64,000 nt of DNA from Bacillus testis (GCF_001243895.1 NZ_LN851186.1:641057-705056), one strand, 5' to 3'. Positions 53,787 to 62,615 are shown, numbered from the stretch's first letter. A program made the numbers and translations. Notes: generated by a model from the sequence alone, not told the origin.

Positions 53787-54590
53787 ATGAATAGCAAAAT
53801 TGGATTTATAGGATGCGGCAATATGGGAAGAGCCATGGTGGGCGCATTGTTAAATGGTGATCCAGCAGATCGGCCGGAATTGATTGTTTCTGTAAAAAGC
53901 GAGAAATCGAAAAAAGAGCTGGAAGAGAAATTCAAGATCCTTGTTACGCTTGATAATGAAGAAGTGGTAAAGTCTGCGAGCATCCTTTTTCTTGCGGTTA
54001 CTCCAAATCTCTATGAAACGGTGATCAGCGAGATTGCTCCCTTTGTGACGGAAGATCATGTAATTGTCAGCATTGCAGCGGGCATCAGCATTGAACAGAT
54101 GGAAAAATGGTTCAGTAAAAAAGTGAAAATTATGCAAAGCATGCCCAATACACCTGTCATGGCCAATGAAGGCATGAGCGCCATCTGTCCCAATGATCAG
54201 GTTACGGATGCAGAATTGTCGGAGGTTTGCTCCTTGTTCCGCATGTTCGGCCAATTTGAAGTGATCGGGGAAGAATTGTTTCCTGCTTTCATTGCAGTAG
54301 CAGGTTCATCTCCAGCCTATTTCTTCATGATGATTGAAGCGATGGCAGATGCAGCCGTCAAATTGGGAATGCCGCGTAAACTGGCCTATCGGGTTGCAGA
54401 ACAAAGCATGCTTGGTTCTGCTAAACTGGCTATGGAGACAGAAGAGCATCCGGGTTCCCTGAAGGATGCTGTATGTTCGCCAGGAGGCGCGACCATTGAC
54501 GCTGTGGTGGAATTGGAACGATTGGGCTTCCGCCATGCGGTGATGAGTGCCATGGACGTATGTGCCAAAAAATCGATCAATATGGATTGA
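53787..54590 (+). CDS. proC: Pyrroline-5-carboxylate reductase
   Basis: Reduces 1-pyrroline-5-carboxylate to proline with NADPH in the cytosol. The 267-residue protein has the N-terminal Rossmann loop IGFIGCGNMGRAMVGALL, LFLAVTPN, SIAAGISIEQM, MPNTPV and the P5CR signature PGGATIDAVVELE near the end. The ATG follows TGAGGGAAG. It stands 118 bp after desR without a strong terminator between, so partial read-through from the des system is possible. Several proC paralogues are usual in Bacillus; this could be proC, proG or proI. Confidence 0.94.
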   Translation: MNSKIGFIGCGNMGRAMVGALLNGDPADRPELIVSVKSEKSKKELEEKFKILVTLDNEEVVKSASILFLAVTPNLYETVISEIAPFVTEDHVIVSIAAGISIEQMEKWFSKKVKIMQSMPNTPVMANEGMSAICPNDQVTDAELSEVCSLFRMFGQFEVIGEELFPAFIAVAGSSPAYFFMMIEAMADAAVKLGMPRKLAYRVAEQSMLGSAKLAMETEEHPGSLKDAVCSPGGATIDAVVELERLGFRHAVMSAMDVCAKKSINMD

Positions 54591-54593
54591 AAA

Positions 54594-54622
54594 AAAACGG
54601 AACGAAACAGTTCCGCTTTTTT
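54594..54622. terminator. Terminator between proC and the HD gene
   Basis: CGGAAC and GTTCCG arms with A and T runs on the two sides; works in both directions. Confidence 0.8.
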
Positions 54623-54629
54623 GGATCTC

Positions 54630-55607
54630 TTAGTTAGCCGGGCCGGTCCGAATATAAACGCCTTTTTGTGACTTTTCATATGCTTCTTTATTCATTTGAG
54701 CGACCTTCGCTGATAATCGAGAAGCTGGATATAAGTGCTGGCCGCACCGGACGGGCGGATCAATCAAGCGTATTTTTTTCTTTTGGTGAAACTGATAGTC
54801 TTGGTCATCCTCTATGATATCCGTTCTTTCCAATAGCTGTAGTTTGTTCTGAATATCAAGATCCCTGCTTTCTTTCAATATGGCGAGAATATCTTCATCC
54901 TCTTTTTCAAAATCTGTTATGGCTAGAATGCCTTTTCTAAGGGCAGCTCTTAATGTCCCTGCTAAGATTTCGTATCCGTAGACATTCAGGGGAGCCATAA
55001 AGAAATCGATGACTTCTTTATAATAGGTTTCGACGAACCACTCAGCTGCCGCAATGGATTTCAGACAGATTTGCCCATCGTTGACCATCACATTCTCCAG
55101 AAAAGCTATAGCTTCTTCACGTGTAATGACTCCATATCGGTACATATCCCGCAGTGTATAGTCGATGCGGTCTGCGCAAAGCAATGGCAAAGGCTGCTCA
55201 AGAAGGGGCCATTGGCTGTCATCCAGCAAAATAGCCTCTGCGTCGTAGCCAAAGTCCTTCAACAGGTCAACAATCCCCCATTGGTTAATAAATGAAGAAA
55301 AAATGCGTTCATGGTAGTCTTCCAGCGGATGATCCAGTGCCAGGTCCACCACGTGGGAAAAAGCGGTATGCGAGACGTCATGGAGCAATCCAGCGATTTG
55401 TTCCTCCAATGATCCCCCGAGCTTCCGGATCAGAAGCATAACGCCAATGGAATGCTCATAGCGGGTGACATTCCATTCAGGATTCACCAAATAGCTGGCT
55501 CCGCCTTGATGGATGCCCTTTAAGCGTTGGACTGCCTTGCTTTCTATCAAGCGCTGCAGCACCGGCTCGATTGTATATTCCCCGTAAAGCTCATCGTATA
55601 TATTCAT
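54630..55607 (-). CDS. HD-domain phosphohydrolase
   Basis: Metal-dependent phosphohydrolase, possibly acting on nucleotides. The 325-residue protein has the HD metal site: His52 in TRYEHSIGVMLL, His76-Asp77 in GLLHDVSHTAFSH, and Asp in LCADRIDYTLRDMYRYG, plus helical extensions. This order (YEHS, LLHDVSHTAFSH, DRIDY) is that of the dGTPase-like/SAMHD1-like branch. The ATG on the minus strand follows AAAGGTGG. It is convergent with proC and monocistronic. Substrate not determinable. Confidence 0.88.
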   Translation of the reverse strand: MNIYDELYGEYTIEPVLQRLIESKAVQRLKGIHQGGASYLVNPEWNVTRYEHSIGVMLLIRKLGGSLEEQIAGLLHDVSHTAFSHVVDLALDHPLEDYHERIFSSFINQWGIVDLLKDFGYDAEAILLDDSQWPLLEQPLPLLCADRIDYTLRDMYRYGVITREEAIAFLENVMVNDGQICLKSIAAAEWFVETYYKEVIDFFMAPLNVYGYEILAGTLRAALRKGILAITDFEKEDEDILAILKESRDLDIQNKLQLLERTDIIEDDQDYQFHQKKKIRLIDPPVRCGQHLYPASRLSAKVAQMNKEAYEKSQKGVYIRTGPAN

Positions 55608-55894
55608 AGATTTTCCACCTTTTCTTGATTGCTGTAAGCATTTTAATCATTCCATTCAAAATAAACACTTTATAGCAAATGTTCTGGTATGTGATTAGAA
55701 AATGAAATAATTTTAAATGGAAAAGATATTTTGTATACTATTGCTACTTTTATATTACGATGAATTGTACTTAAACGATCTGGGCTTTAATCCCAGCTCC
55801 TTTTGTAATGCTACAAACAGGCAGGTCAGAGAGATTGTACCATTAGATATCTAAGATTCGTACAATATAAATAAAAAAGTAGGTGTGTAATCAA

Positions 55895-56377
55895 TTGTTT
55901 TCTTGGAGGATAACCAAATATAACCCTAAAAACAGAGATGAAAGAGGTTGCTATCTTGATGACAAAGAATGGACTTGTTTTTCTGAGGTGGGGACTAATG
56001 TAAGTGAAGAAGATTATTTCAGAACAGAATCTAAATACATAAATGCAATCGCTGCTTTTATGGCTGAGACGAGTTTAAATAGACTTTATTTAAACAAATT
56101 AGAGATATGGTCTGAGGAGGCTATCAGCCAAAATGCTTCTAGTTTTTTGCAAAAGATGTGGGTGGGTAAAGCAGTTACTGTACAAGAAATGAGAGAGCTG
56201 GCAAAGTTAACATTACGCAATGTTATTTGGTGTAAATTAAGTTACAAAAAAGAGTTTTTTGTTCATTTCGGATATGATTATTACATGTACATTGGAGCAA
56301 TGGAAGATTGTCCTAACTCTCGTAAAAAGGTTCACGGTACTGGCCTGTACGTTGAAAATTTTAATTCTCCTTATTGA
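55895..56377 (+). CDS. Orphan protein of unknown function, 160 residues
   Basis: No family recognised. The product is soluble, rich in aromatic residues and cysteines (GCYLDDKEWTCFSEVG, VIWCKLSYKKEFFVHFGYDYY, MEDCPNSRKK), with a helical middle (YINAIAAFMAETSLNRLYLN). The size and make-up resemble small immunity-type proteins of Bacillus toxin loci, but no toxin gene is near, so that is speculation. The likely start is TTG 55895, 9 nt after AGGTG; the frame opens 12 nt earlier. Low G+C. An 18-bp perfect hairpin follows the stop, and then the tandem repeat array. Confidence 0.68.
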   Translation: MFSWRITKYNPKNRDERGCYLDDKEWTCFSEVGTNVSEEDYFRTESKYINAIAAFMAETSLNRLYLNKLEIWSEEAISQNASSFLQKMWVGKAVTVQEMRELAKLTLRNVIWCKLSYKKEFFVHFGYDYYMYIGAMEDCPNSRKKVHGTGLYVENFNSPY

Positions 56378-56391
56378 AGAAAGAAAAAGCA

Positions 56392-56439
56392 TAAGCCCCC
56401 TCTATTTCGAAAACATTGTTCCGAAATAGAGGGGGCTTA
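56392..56439. terminator. Strong 18-bp perfect hairpin after the orphan gene
   Basis: TAAGCCCCCTCTATTTCG and CGAAATAGAGGGGGCTTA with a 12-nt loop. No T run follows, but A-rich DNA precedes, so as a terminator it would suit the minus strand better. The array begins immediately after. Confidence 0.65.
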
Positions 56440-57115
56440 GTTCGTTCTTCGCCGTGTTTCCTATATCTTGAGAGAAACACTCCAGTTTGTACGTCCCTAA
56501 ACGGTCACTTCCGCTTTTCTTGATCCAGCTGCAGCGCACAGCGACTAGCAAACTTCGCGTTTCTCTCTTCAATAAGTCAACATCGGTTCGTTCCTCGCCG
56601 TGTATCCTTTATTTTGAGAGAAACACTCCAGTTTGTACGGAGCTAAACGGAGGTCTTCCGCTTTTCTTTGTCTAGCTGCAGTGACCAGGGACTAGCAAAC
56701 TTCGCCCTTTTCTCTACGATAAGTCAACATCAGCTCTCTACGTTCGCTGTGTATCCTTTATCTCGAGAAAAGGCCTCCAGTTTGTACGTTCCTAAACGGT
56801 CACTTCCGCTTTTCCTGATCCAGCTGCAGGGCACAGCGACTAGCAAACTTCGCGTTTCTCTCTTCAATAAGTCAACATCGGTTCGTTCCTCACCGTGTTT
56901 CCTTTATTTTGAGAGAAACACTCCAGTTTGTACGTCGCTAAACGTGCCCTTCCGCTTTTCTTGATCCAGCTGCAGACCTCCAGCTCCTAGCAAACTTCGC
57001 CCATTTCTTCTACGATAAGTCAACATCGGTTCGTCCCTCACCGTGTTTCCTATATCTCAAAGAAAGGTGCTCCAGTTTGTACGGAGCTAAACGGAGGTCT
57101 TCCGCTTTTCTTTGA
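56440..57115. repeat. Tandem array of a 146/149-bp repeat with covarying hairpin stems
   Basis: CTCCAGTTTGTACG recurs at 56480, 56626, 56775, 56921 and 57070, giving periods of 146, 149, 146 and 149 bp. Each unit contains CTAAACG, CTTCCGCTTTTC, CAGCTGCAG, CTAGCAAACTTCGC, GATAAGTCAACATC or a variant, and a CCGTGT-type stretch. CTAGCAAACT of one unit can pair with AGTTTG of the next, and the adjoining stem letters differ from unit to unit but remain complementary. No open frame is conserved. The last unit runs into the 3' end of the CoA-transferase gene. Confidence 0.9.
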
Positions 57116-58607
57116 GCATGCTGCCGGTTTTTGTGTATTGGATGTGCATGTTGAATGCTTTTGCTAGGTTATGTGGCGTTTGTCCGCCGGATGCAAGGGC
57201 ATCGTTGTAATAGTCCCATAATTGTTCCCGGTACATCGGATGGGCGCAGTTTTCGATGATGAGCGGAACGCGTTCCCGAGGTGCGAGCCCACGCAAGTCA
57301 GCATATCCTTGTTCTGTAACGAGGACATCCACGTCGTGCTCTGTATGGTCGATGTGGGATGCGAACGGTACAATTGAAGAAATGTCACCGTTTTTGGCAG
57401 TCGATTTTGTAACAAAAATCCCCAGTCTGGCATTGCGTGCAAAGTCGCCTGATCCGCCGATGCCATTCATCATATTGACCCCGCATACATGTGTCGAGTT
57501 GACGTTTCCATATATATCCGCTTCAAGTGCTGTGTTGATGGAAATTAGTCCCAATCGTTTGATCAGCTCTGGCGAATTGGATATCTCTTGCGGGCGGAGC
57601 ACTAGTTTATCCCTGTATGTATCAAAGGAAGAATACACTTTCTTCATCTTTTCTTCGGACAGTGTGATGGAACAGCCTGATGCGAAAGAGACCTTGCCGG
57701 CATCCATCAAATCGAACACGGCGTCTTGCAGGACTTCAGAATATATTTCTAAATCCTTGAACTCCGATGTAAGTAAACCATGTAGGACGGCGTTAGCTAC
57801 TGTGCCTATTCCCGATTGCAGCGGAGCCAGTGACTCGGTCATTCGGCCTTCTTTTACTTCTTTTCTCAGAAAGTCGATTAGATGATCAGCCATTTGCTGT
57901 GTTTCCTCATCGGGAGGAATAACAGTGGAAGCTGAATCAGGCCAGTCGGTGAATACAATCCCTTTGATTTTCTTTGGATCGACAGAAATTCCAATTTCGC
58001 CGATACGGTCGGATACATGCTGCAGAGGAATAGGGGAGCGTTCTCCATATTTCTCAGGTACATAGACATCGTGGAGACCTTCTAATTGTTCAGAATGAGA
58101 TAGATTGATTTCCAGAATGATATGATCAGCATATTGAGCAAAAATAGCATTATTGCCGACGGAAGTGGTAGGGATAATCAATCCCTCTTTTGTGATTGAA
58201 ACCGCTTCCAAAATTGCATAATCCATAGAATGGCTCAATGTGTGTTGGCGAATCATTTCGCTTAATTGTGATAAGTGGATATCGACGAATTGCATTTCGC
58301 CTTTATTGATGCTTTTTCGCATAACTGGATCTGCTTGGAACGGCACTCGTTTTTGCACGATGCCCGCTTGTGCGAACAGCTTATCCACATCGGCGCCCAG
58401 CGAAGCACCTGTAAATATATTCACTTTAAATGGTTCATGTTCCGCTCGCTTTACAAGCGCATGAGGAATTGCTTTTGCATCCCCGGCCCGGGTAAAGCCG
58501 CTTAACCCCAATGTCATCCCATCTGTAATCCATGAGGCCGCTTCTTCAGATGTAACAATGCGATCAATTAATTGTTTATATTGTATTCGATCTTCTTTGT
58601 TTTTCAT
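57087..58607 (-). CDS. Acetyl-CoA hydrolase/transferase (succinyl-CoA:acetate CoA-transferase type)
   Basis: Moves CoA between acyl groups, most likely succinyl-CoA and acetate, or hydrolyses acetyl-CoA. The 506-residue protein has the catalytic glutamate in LEIYSEVLQD (Glu291), the NGIGGSGDFARNA oxyanion loop, VTEQGYADLRGLAPRER and LQSGIGTVANAVLHGL, as in the Ach1/AarC class I family. The ATG on the minus strand follows AGAGGGATG. The final eight residues (KEKRKTSV) and stop are encoded by the repeat array, so the original C-terminus was probably replaced. A LytTR regulator gene lies 127 bp upstream on the same strand. Confidence 0.9.
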   Translation of the reverse strand: MKNKEDRIQYKQLIDRIVTSEEAASWITDGMTLGLSGFTRAGDAKAIPHALVKRAEHEPFKVNIFTGASLGADVDKLFAQAGIVQKRVPFQADPVMRKSINKGEMQFVDIHLSQLSEMIRQHTLSHSMDYAILEAVSITKEGLIIPTTSVGNNAIFAQYADHIILEINLSHSEQLEGLHDVYVPEKYGERSPIPLQHVSDRIGEIGISVDPKKIKGIVFTDWPDSASTVIPPDEETQQMADHLIDFLRKEVKEGRMTESLAPLQSGIGTVANAVLHGLLTSEFKDLEIYSEVLQDAVFDLMDAGKVSFASGCSITLSEEKMKKVYSSFDTYRDKLVLRPQEISNSPELIKRLGLISINTALEADIYGNVNSTHVCGVNMMNGIGGSGDFARNARLGIFVTKSTAKNGDISSIVPFASHIDHTEHDVDVLVTEQGYADLRGLAPRERVPLIIENCAHPMYREQLWDYYNDALASGGQTPHNLAKAFNMHIQYTKTGSMLKEKRKTSV

Positions 58608-58734
58608 CAGACATCCCTCTTTAGTATAAATATATTGTTATTTTACCCTGTTATATTACAACGCTGGCTGAAATCGGCTATTATACAGAAAAAAGCGATC
58701 AAACAGTTTGCTTCAAGCATAAAGCAGCATTTTT

Positions 58735-59379
58735 TTAAAAAGATAACAGTTTTCTGAAGTAGCTGGAATAGGATTGGCTGACTGGAATTTTGTCGCCGTT
58801 GCTCATTGAAAGGATAAAGGTTGAATGCGAATCGGGATAAATTTCCTGGATCTGATGGACATTCACTATAAAAGAACGGTGGCAACGGATGAATGTATCA
58901 ATCGGCAAAGAGAATTCAAATTCCTGCAGTGAATCTTTATGTGTGCCATTTCCTCTCTCCGAAAAGACATAGGTTCTCCGATTTTTGGCTTCCATATAGA
59001 TTACTTGCGGAAAGGGAACCGGTATCCAGCCATCATTTTTTTTGATCGTAATAACCGATTTCCCAAGAATGGCAGCTGGATAGATGGCTGTGACGCATCC
59101 TTGGAGCATCTCATTTTTATAAAAAGGGATCGCTTGTCCTTTGTATGGAACGCCCAATACATCGCGGTTTATCACATCAGAGACTTTTTTTCCGCTGTTG
59201 AGTGCCTGATGGGTAATAGTGCCGGCTTTCACAGGATCGCCCGCTTTCAGTTTAAGGTCAATTCGTCGGCTTGGCCGGAAATACAGGTAGTGTTCTGTAT
59301 CGGAGATGGCCAAGGAAACTTCGTGGGAGAATAATTCGCTCAATACTTCTAAAAAAGATTCAAAGTCTAAAGATTCCAT
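58735..59379 (-). CDS. LytTR-domain transcription regulator
   Basis: DNA-binding regulator without a receiver domain. The 214-residue protein has an N-terminal sensor-like half (about 1-105; ISDTEHYLYFRPSRRIDLKL, INRDVLGVPYKGQAIPF) that resembles a PAS/GAF-type ligand pocket, and a C-terminal LytTR domain (about 112-212; VIYMEAKNRRTYVFSERG, FIRCHRSFIVNVHQIQEI). The ATG on the minus strand follows GGAGGAAG. It precedes the CoA-transferase gene on the same strand, so it probably controls it in response to a metabolite such as acetate; that is inference from position. Confidence 0.85.
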   Translation of the reverse strand: MESLDFESFLEVLSELFSHEVSLAISDTEHYLYFRPSRRIDLKLKAGDPVKAGTITHQALNSGKKVSDVINRDVLGVPYKGQAIPFYKNEMLQGCVTAIYPAAILGKSVITIKKNDGWIPVPFPQVIYMEAKNRRTYVFSERGNGTHKDSLQEFEFSLPIDTFIRCHRSFIVNVHQIQEIYPDSHSTFILSMSNGDKIPVSQSYSSYFRKLLSF

Positions 59380-59490
59380 TGTTTTACTTCCTCCAGATTG
59401 TCATGATGGTGCTTTCCCTTTTAAGTGTAGGGGTTTTTGAGCGAAAATTCTAATGAATTGACCATAGATTGATCGGATTAGTTACATGAT

Positions 59491-59519
59491 AAAAAAAGAA
59501 GCTGCTGTCACAGCTTCTG
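59491..59519 (-). terminator. Terminator of the ABC/secreted-protein operon
   Basis: Minus strand AGAAGCTGTGACAGCAGCTTCT hairpin (arms AGAAGCTG and CAGCTTCT) followed by TTTTTTT; it overlaps the last codons. Confidence 0.85.
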
Positions 59520-60635
59520 TCTGTATGATTGTACAAATGAATAGCCTACTTGCAGACCATGATCTTTTATGCCGGGCATTTTACCTGTAAACAGATTTTT
59601 TCCGTTTACTTGGTCATACACAGCGATATACGCGCTGCTCTCGGCAGTAGGGTTATCCCCAGACGCCGAATAAAGCACGAATAGTTGATTGTTTTTTGTG
59701 AATAGATCTATTGCGTAAAAATAAGTTACTTCACTCGGCAAGGCGACTTTCAGTTCCTGCGCATCTTTTTGGGTTGCTGCCAGGTCTGCCACATGTAGCT
59801 TACCATCTTCCGACTGTAGATAAAGCCTGCCGTCTTTAAGGAAGATACTGTTTTGCAATTGGCCTGCTTCTATGTTTTTAGGAAGAGGCTTATAAGCCAG
59901 AGTCTTTTTGGCCGGATCTAGCAAAGCCAATGTTGCTTCTTTATCATTGGAAGCTGTCATGTAGAATGCATTTTGATCATGAACGATATTGGATAGGTTC
60001 ACATAGGTGCCCTCACTAAGTGCGGCTTCCTCACTCATGACATGTTTAAGCGCAAGTGAATGGGCATCGATAGAATACAGCTTCACAAAGGATTTCTCGT
60101 TGATAGTGCTCGTTACTATATAATACAGCTGTCCGTTCAATTCCTGCAGTGCTTCATTCATGATTTGATCGTTGGATGCTATATCAGGCAGCGTCATTTC
60201 ATTTTTGGTCACTTTACCGGTCTTTTTGTCTTCTCTGGCCAAATAAAGGATCGGATCTTGTGACCTGTACGAAAATAGTGGGTCGAAATAAGCAGTAATC
60301 CATTCTTTTTCTGACTCAAAGGAGTTGGCGTGAGCATTTTTTCTGTAGAGAGCCTTATGGTTTAAGACATCGGGTCCCACTCTGTATTTTTCATCGAATT
60401 CTATTTTGGAGAACATGGTTTTTCCGTGAGAAATAGTTACTTTTTCGAACTGGTTGGAATCTGTTTTCATGATGGTAGTGAGCTTGGCATCTGAAAGCTG
60501 ATCCGGGTTGCCGGATACTGTTTTTATATGAAATGTACGGTTTGTCGGCTGCTGTTTGCCGGAAGCGACCGCAACTAGTATACCGAGCGACAGGGCGCTG
60601 ATGAGGGAAACAGCAATGATTCGTTTGAATTTCAT
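59508..60635 (-). CDS. Secreted or anchored beta-propeller-like protein of an ABC operon
   Basis: Function unknown. The 375-residue protein has an N-terminal signal or anchor helix (KFKRIIAVSLISALSLGILV) without a lipobox cysteine, then repeated strand patterns (QLYYIVTSTINEKSFVKLYS, AFYMTASNDKEATLALLD, LYLQSEDGKLHVADL, LFVLYSASG) that suggest a beta-propeller. It is the last gene of an operon with the ABC permease (11-nt gap) and ATPase. Its closeness implies that it works with the transporter outside the membrane. ATG follows AAGGAGG on the minus strand. Confidence 0.75.
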   Translation of the reverse strand: MKFKRIIAVSLISALSLGILVAVASGKQQPTNRTFHIKTVSGNPDQLSDAKLTTIMKTDSNQFEKVTISHGKTMFSKIEFDEKYRVGPDVLNHKALYRKNAHANSFESEKEWITAYFDPLFSYRSQDPILYLAREDKKTGKVTKNEMTLPDIASNDQIMNEALQELNGQLYYIVTSTINEKSFVKLYSIDAHSLALKHVMSEEAALSEGTYVNLSNIVHDQNAFYMTASNDKEATLALLDPAKKTLAYKPLPKNIEAGQLQNSIFLKDGRLYLQSEDGKLHVADLAATQKDAQELKVALPSEVTYFYAIDLFTKNNQLFVLYSASGDNPTAESSAYIAVYDQVNGKNLFTGKMPGIKDHGLQVGYSFVQSYRQKL

Positions 60636-60646
60636 AATGGGCCTCC

Positions 60647-61459
60647 TTAAATTGATACTTTCTTTTTTAATAGGTAGAAACTGGCTAAAAAGCTTGCTGC
60701 CATGAAGACAATGACAAATGCCCAGTTAAGCTGCAGGCTTTCGGTCGTATACAGGTAACGTGTATTCATATAAATGAAAGCGGCAATACTGCCTCCGATG
60801 AAAACCAGTCCGCCGATGAAACCGACAATCCGTTTGCTACGATCCCATAGGACAAGGACGGACAGCATACAGAACATCATCATAAGAAACGCCGTCTTGA
60901 ATAGGAGTGTGCTGACACTCACCGGCAATAGGAATGGTATAGTTTCAGAGTAGACAAGAAACGATTTAATCAAGTGATCCGCCACAGTACCTGATGGCAG
61001 AATGGCTTTCATCATAAACGTGCCAATATATAGATTAACCAGCACTACTCCATAAAAAGTGAAAAAGATAAGCAGGAAGACAAGTAGTTTTGAAAAGAAA
61101 ATGCGAAGACGGCTGCCTTTAATGCTGAGTAAGAGATAAATTCGCTTTGTAGCACCGAACCATTCCTTATACCACAGATAAAAACCGGACAGGATAAGAA
61201 TCAGGGCGATTATGAGTAAAAATAGAATAGGAAGCGGGTCATTATCCAAGATGGCCGTCAAAGAGTAGGGCTCGATACCATTCACAAAATCACGAAGCGT
61301 TGTTCCGCTTTCAGAGGCTTGGCGGACAAGCTCTTGATTGACACGCGATACCACTTTAAAGAAAAGGGCCTGGAAGCCGGCAGTGGCAATAATGAATATT
61401 CCGATTAAAAAAGGAATGACTTTACGTAAATCTGTTTCGACAAATGTTAAGAATTTCAT
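60647..61459 (-). CDS. ABC transporter permease
   Basis: Membrane subunit paired with the ATPase encoded just upstream. The 270-residue protein has six predicted helices: about 15-35, 73-92, 116-140, 163-185, 190-205 and 213-262 (two). There is a long extracellular loop after helix 1 (VSRVNQELVRQASESGTTLR). Pattern resembles the YtrC/D-type or ABC-2-like permeases of Bacillota. The start ATG 61459 follows AAGGAGAATGAATC on the minus strand. Substrate unknown. Confidence 0.82.
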   Translation of the reverse strand: MKFLTFVETDLRKVIPFLIGIFIIATAGFQALFFKVVSRVNQELVRQASESGTTLRDFVNGIEPYSLTAILDNDPLPILFLLIIALILILSGFYLWYKEWFGATKRIYLLLSIKGSRLRIFFSKLLVFLLIFFTFYGVVLVNLYIGTFMMKAILPSGTVADHLIKSFLVYSETIPFLLPVSVSTLLFKTAFLMMMFCMLSVLVLWDRSKRIVGFIGGLVFIGGSIAAFIYMNTRYLYTTESLQLNWAFVIVFMAASFLASFYLLKKKVSI

Positions 61460-61471
61460 GATTCATTCTCC

Positions 61472-62161
61472 TTACCCTCTGTAAATTTTGCGCATCTTTT
61501 CAACGATGCTATATCCTTCTTTTTCAGCTTCTTCTTTGGAGAAACTGCACAGCACTTTTCCTTCTTCTAAAAGAAAGACATGATCGGCAATCGTTTCAAT
61601 CTCATCGATTTCATGCGTAGTGATGATGATTGTCTGGCCTTCAATCATGAATCTGCTCTTCAAGGATGCGATGAACTCTTCACGGGAAAAAATGTCGATG
61701 CCGCTGAACGGCTCATCCATCAGGACATAGGGCGCATTTTGGCTAAGTCCGACAATAATCGTGAAGCGGGCTAGATTTCCTTTGGACAATTCTTTCAACC
61801 GGCGATCTTGCGGAAGGTTGAAAAACGCCACCATTTCCCGCGCTTTGTCCATATTGAATGAATCATAGTAAATGTTGGCCATTTGTAAGTTTTCTTCGAC
61901 TGTCCAATTCAAGTCATGGGTCGGTACATCAGCGAGAAAAGCAATTTTATCGATGTTTCTCTCATTCACCGGCTGTCCCTCCAGTAAAATCTGCCCTTTC
62001 GTAATGGGGATAAGCTTCATGATTGATTTCATGGTGGTGCTTTTACCAACACCATTTAAACCAAGCAGACAGCTGATTTTTCCTTTTTCAAATGTAATGT
62101 TGACATCATCCAGGATTGTTTTCTTTCCATATTTTTTAGTGACATTTCGCAGCTCAATCAT
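61472..62161 (-). CDS. ABC transporter ATP-binding protein, YtrB-like
   Basis: Nucleotide-binding subunit. The 229-residue protein has Walker A GLNGVGKST, Walker B YVLMDEPFSGID and the switch ITTHEIDEIE. The signature is LSKGNLAR rather than LSGGQ, as in the YtrB/YxlF-type group. It starts at ATG 62161 after GGAGG (minus strand, ATTGGAGGTTCTATAAAG). First gene of a three-gene operon. In many Bacillota a GntR-type repressor heads such operons; none is present here. Confidence 0.88.
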   Translation of the reverse strand: MIELRNVTKKYGKKTILDDVNITFEKGKISCLLGLNGVGKSTTMKSIMKLIPITKGQILLEGQPVNERNIDKIAFLADVPTHDLNWTVEENLQMANIYYDSFNMDKAREMVAFFNLPQDRRLKELSKGNLARFTIIVGLSQNAPYVLMDEPFSGIDIFSREEFIASLKSRFMIEGQTIIITTHEIDEIETIADHVFLLEEGKVLCSFSKEEAEKEGYSIVEKMRKIYRG

Positions 62162-62363
62162 CTTTATAGAACCTCCAATTCGTGTTTTGTAAGCAATTGG
62201 TTAATATGGTTCAGTATGATTGGTAAATCTTAATATCTGCAGTCGAGAAGTCTTAATTTTTTCTTAAGATGTTTATGTTTTACTTTTGGAAAAGGGGACG
62301 CAGAGATATTCATGATAAACTGGCTGTAACAACCGAGTGAATAGGGTAGAGCAAGGAGCGGCG

Positions 62364-62615
62364 ATGGATAAAAAGAGAATGTGTAAATGTGGAAACCGAT
62401 TGAAGATGACGGAAACAAGTCCGGTTTGGGTTTATTGCGAAGATCCTTATTGCGATTATGTGGTCATGTATGGTGATTGGCAGCTCGATACGATTTATAA
62501 GAGCTATAGTGAAAATAAATTCTGGAAAAGCGGTCCGAGGAAGGGTTGGTATCGGGGCAGTCCGATAGAGGTCCATATAACGGATATCAAAAGCAATTTT
62601 AAATGGAAACAGTGA
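62364..62615 (+). CDS. Small zinc-ribbon-like protein, 83 residues
   Basis: Unknown function. The product has CKCG near the N-terminus and YCEDPYCDYVV about 20 residues later, a four-cysteine pattern (C-x-C ... C-x4-C) that suggests a small zinc ribbon, followed by a basic, tryptophan-rich tail (KFWKSGPRKGWYRG, SNFKWKQ). ATG 62364 follows AAGGAG by 7 nt. It is divergent from the ABC operon (202 bp) and ends before a hairpin terminator at 62681-62716. Confidence 0.7.
   Translation: MDKKRMCKCGNRLKMTETSPVWVYCEDPYCDYVVMYGDWQLDTIYKSYSENKFWKSGPRKGWYRGSPIEVHITDIKSNFKWKQ

Noticed and set aside
56487..56964. Two repeated open frames (62 and 98 codons) within the tandem array
   Set aside because: They arise from the repeat itself, share the same residues unit by unit, and lack ribosome-binding sites.
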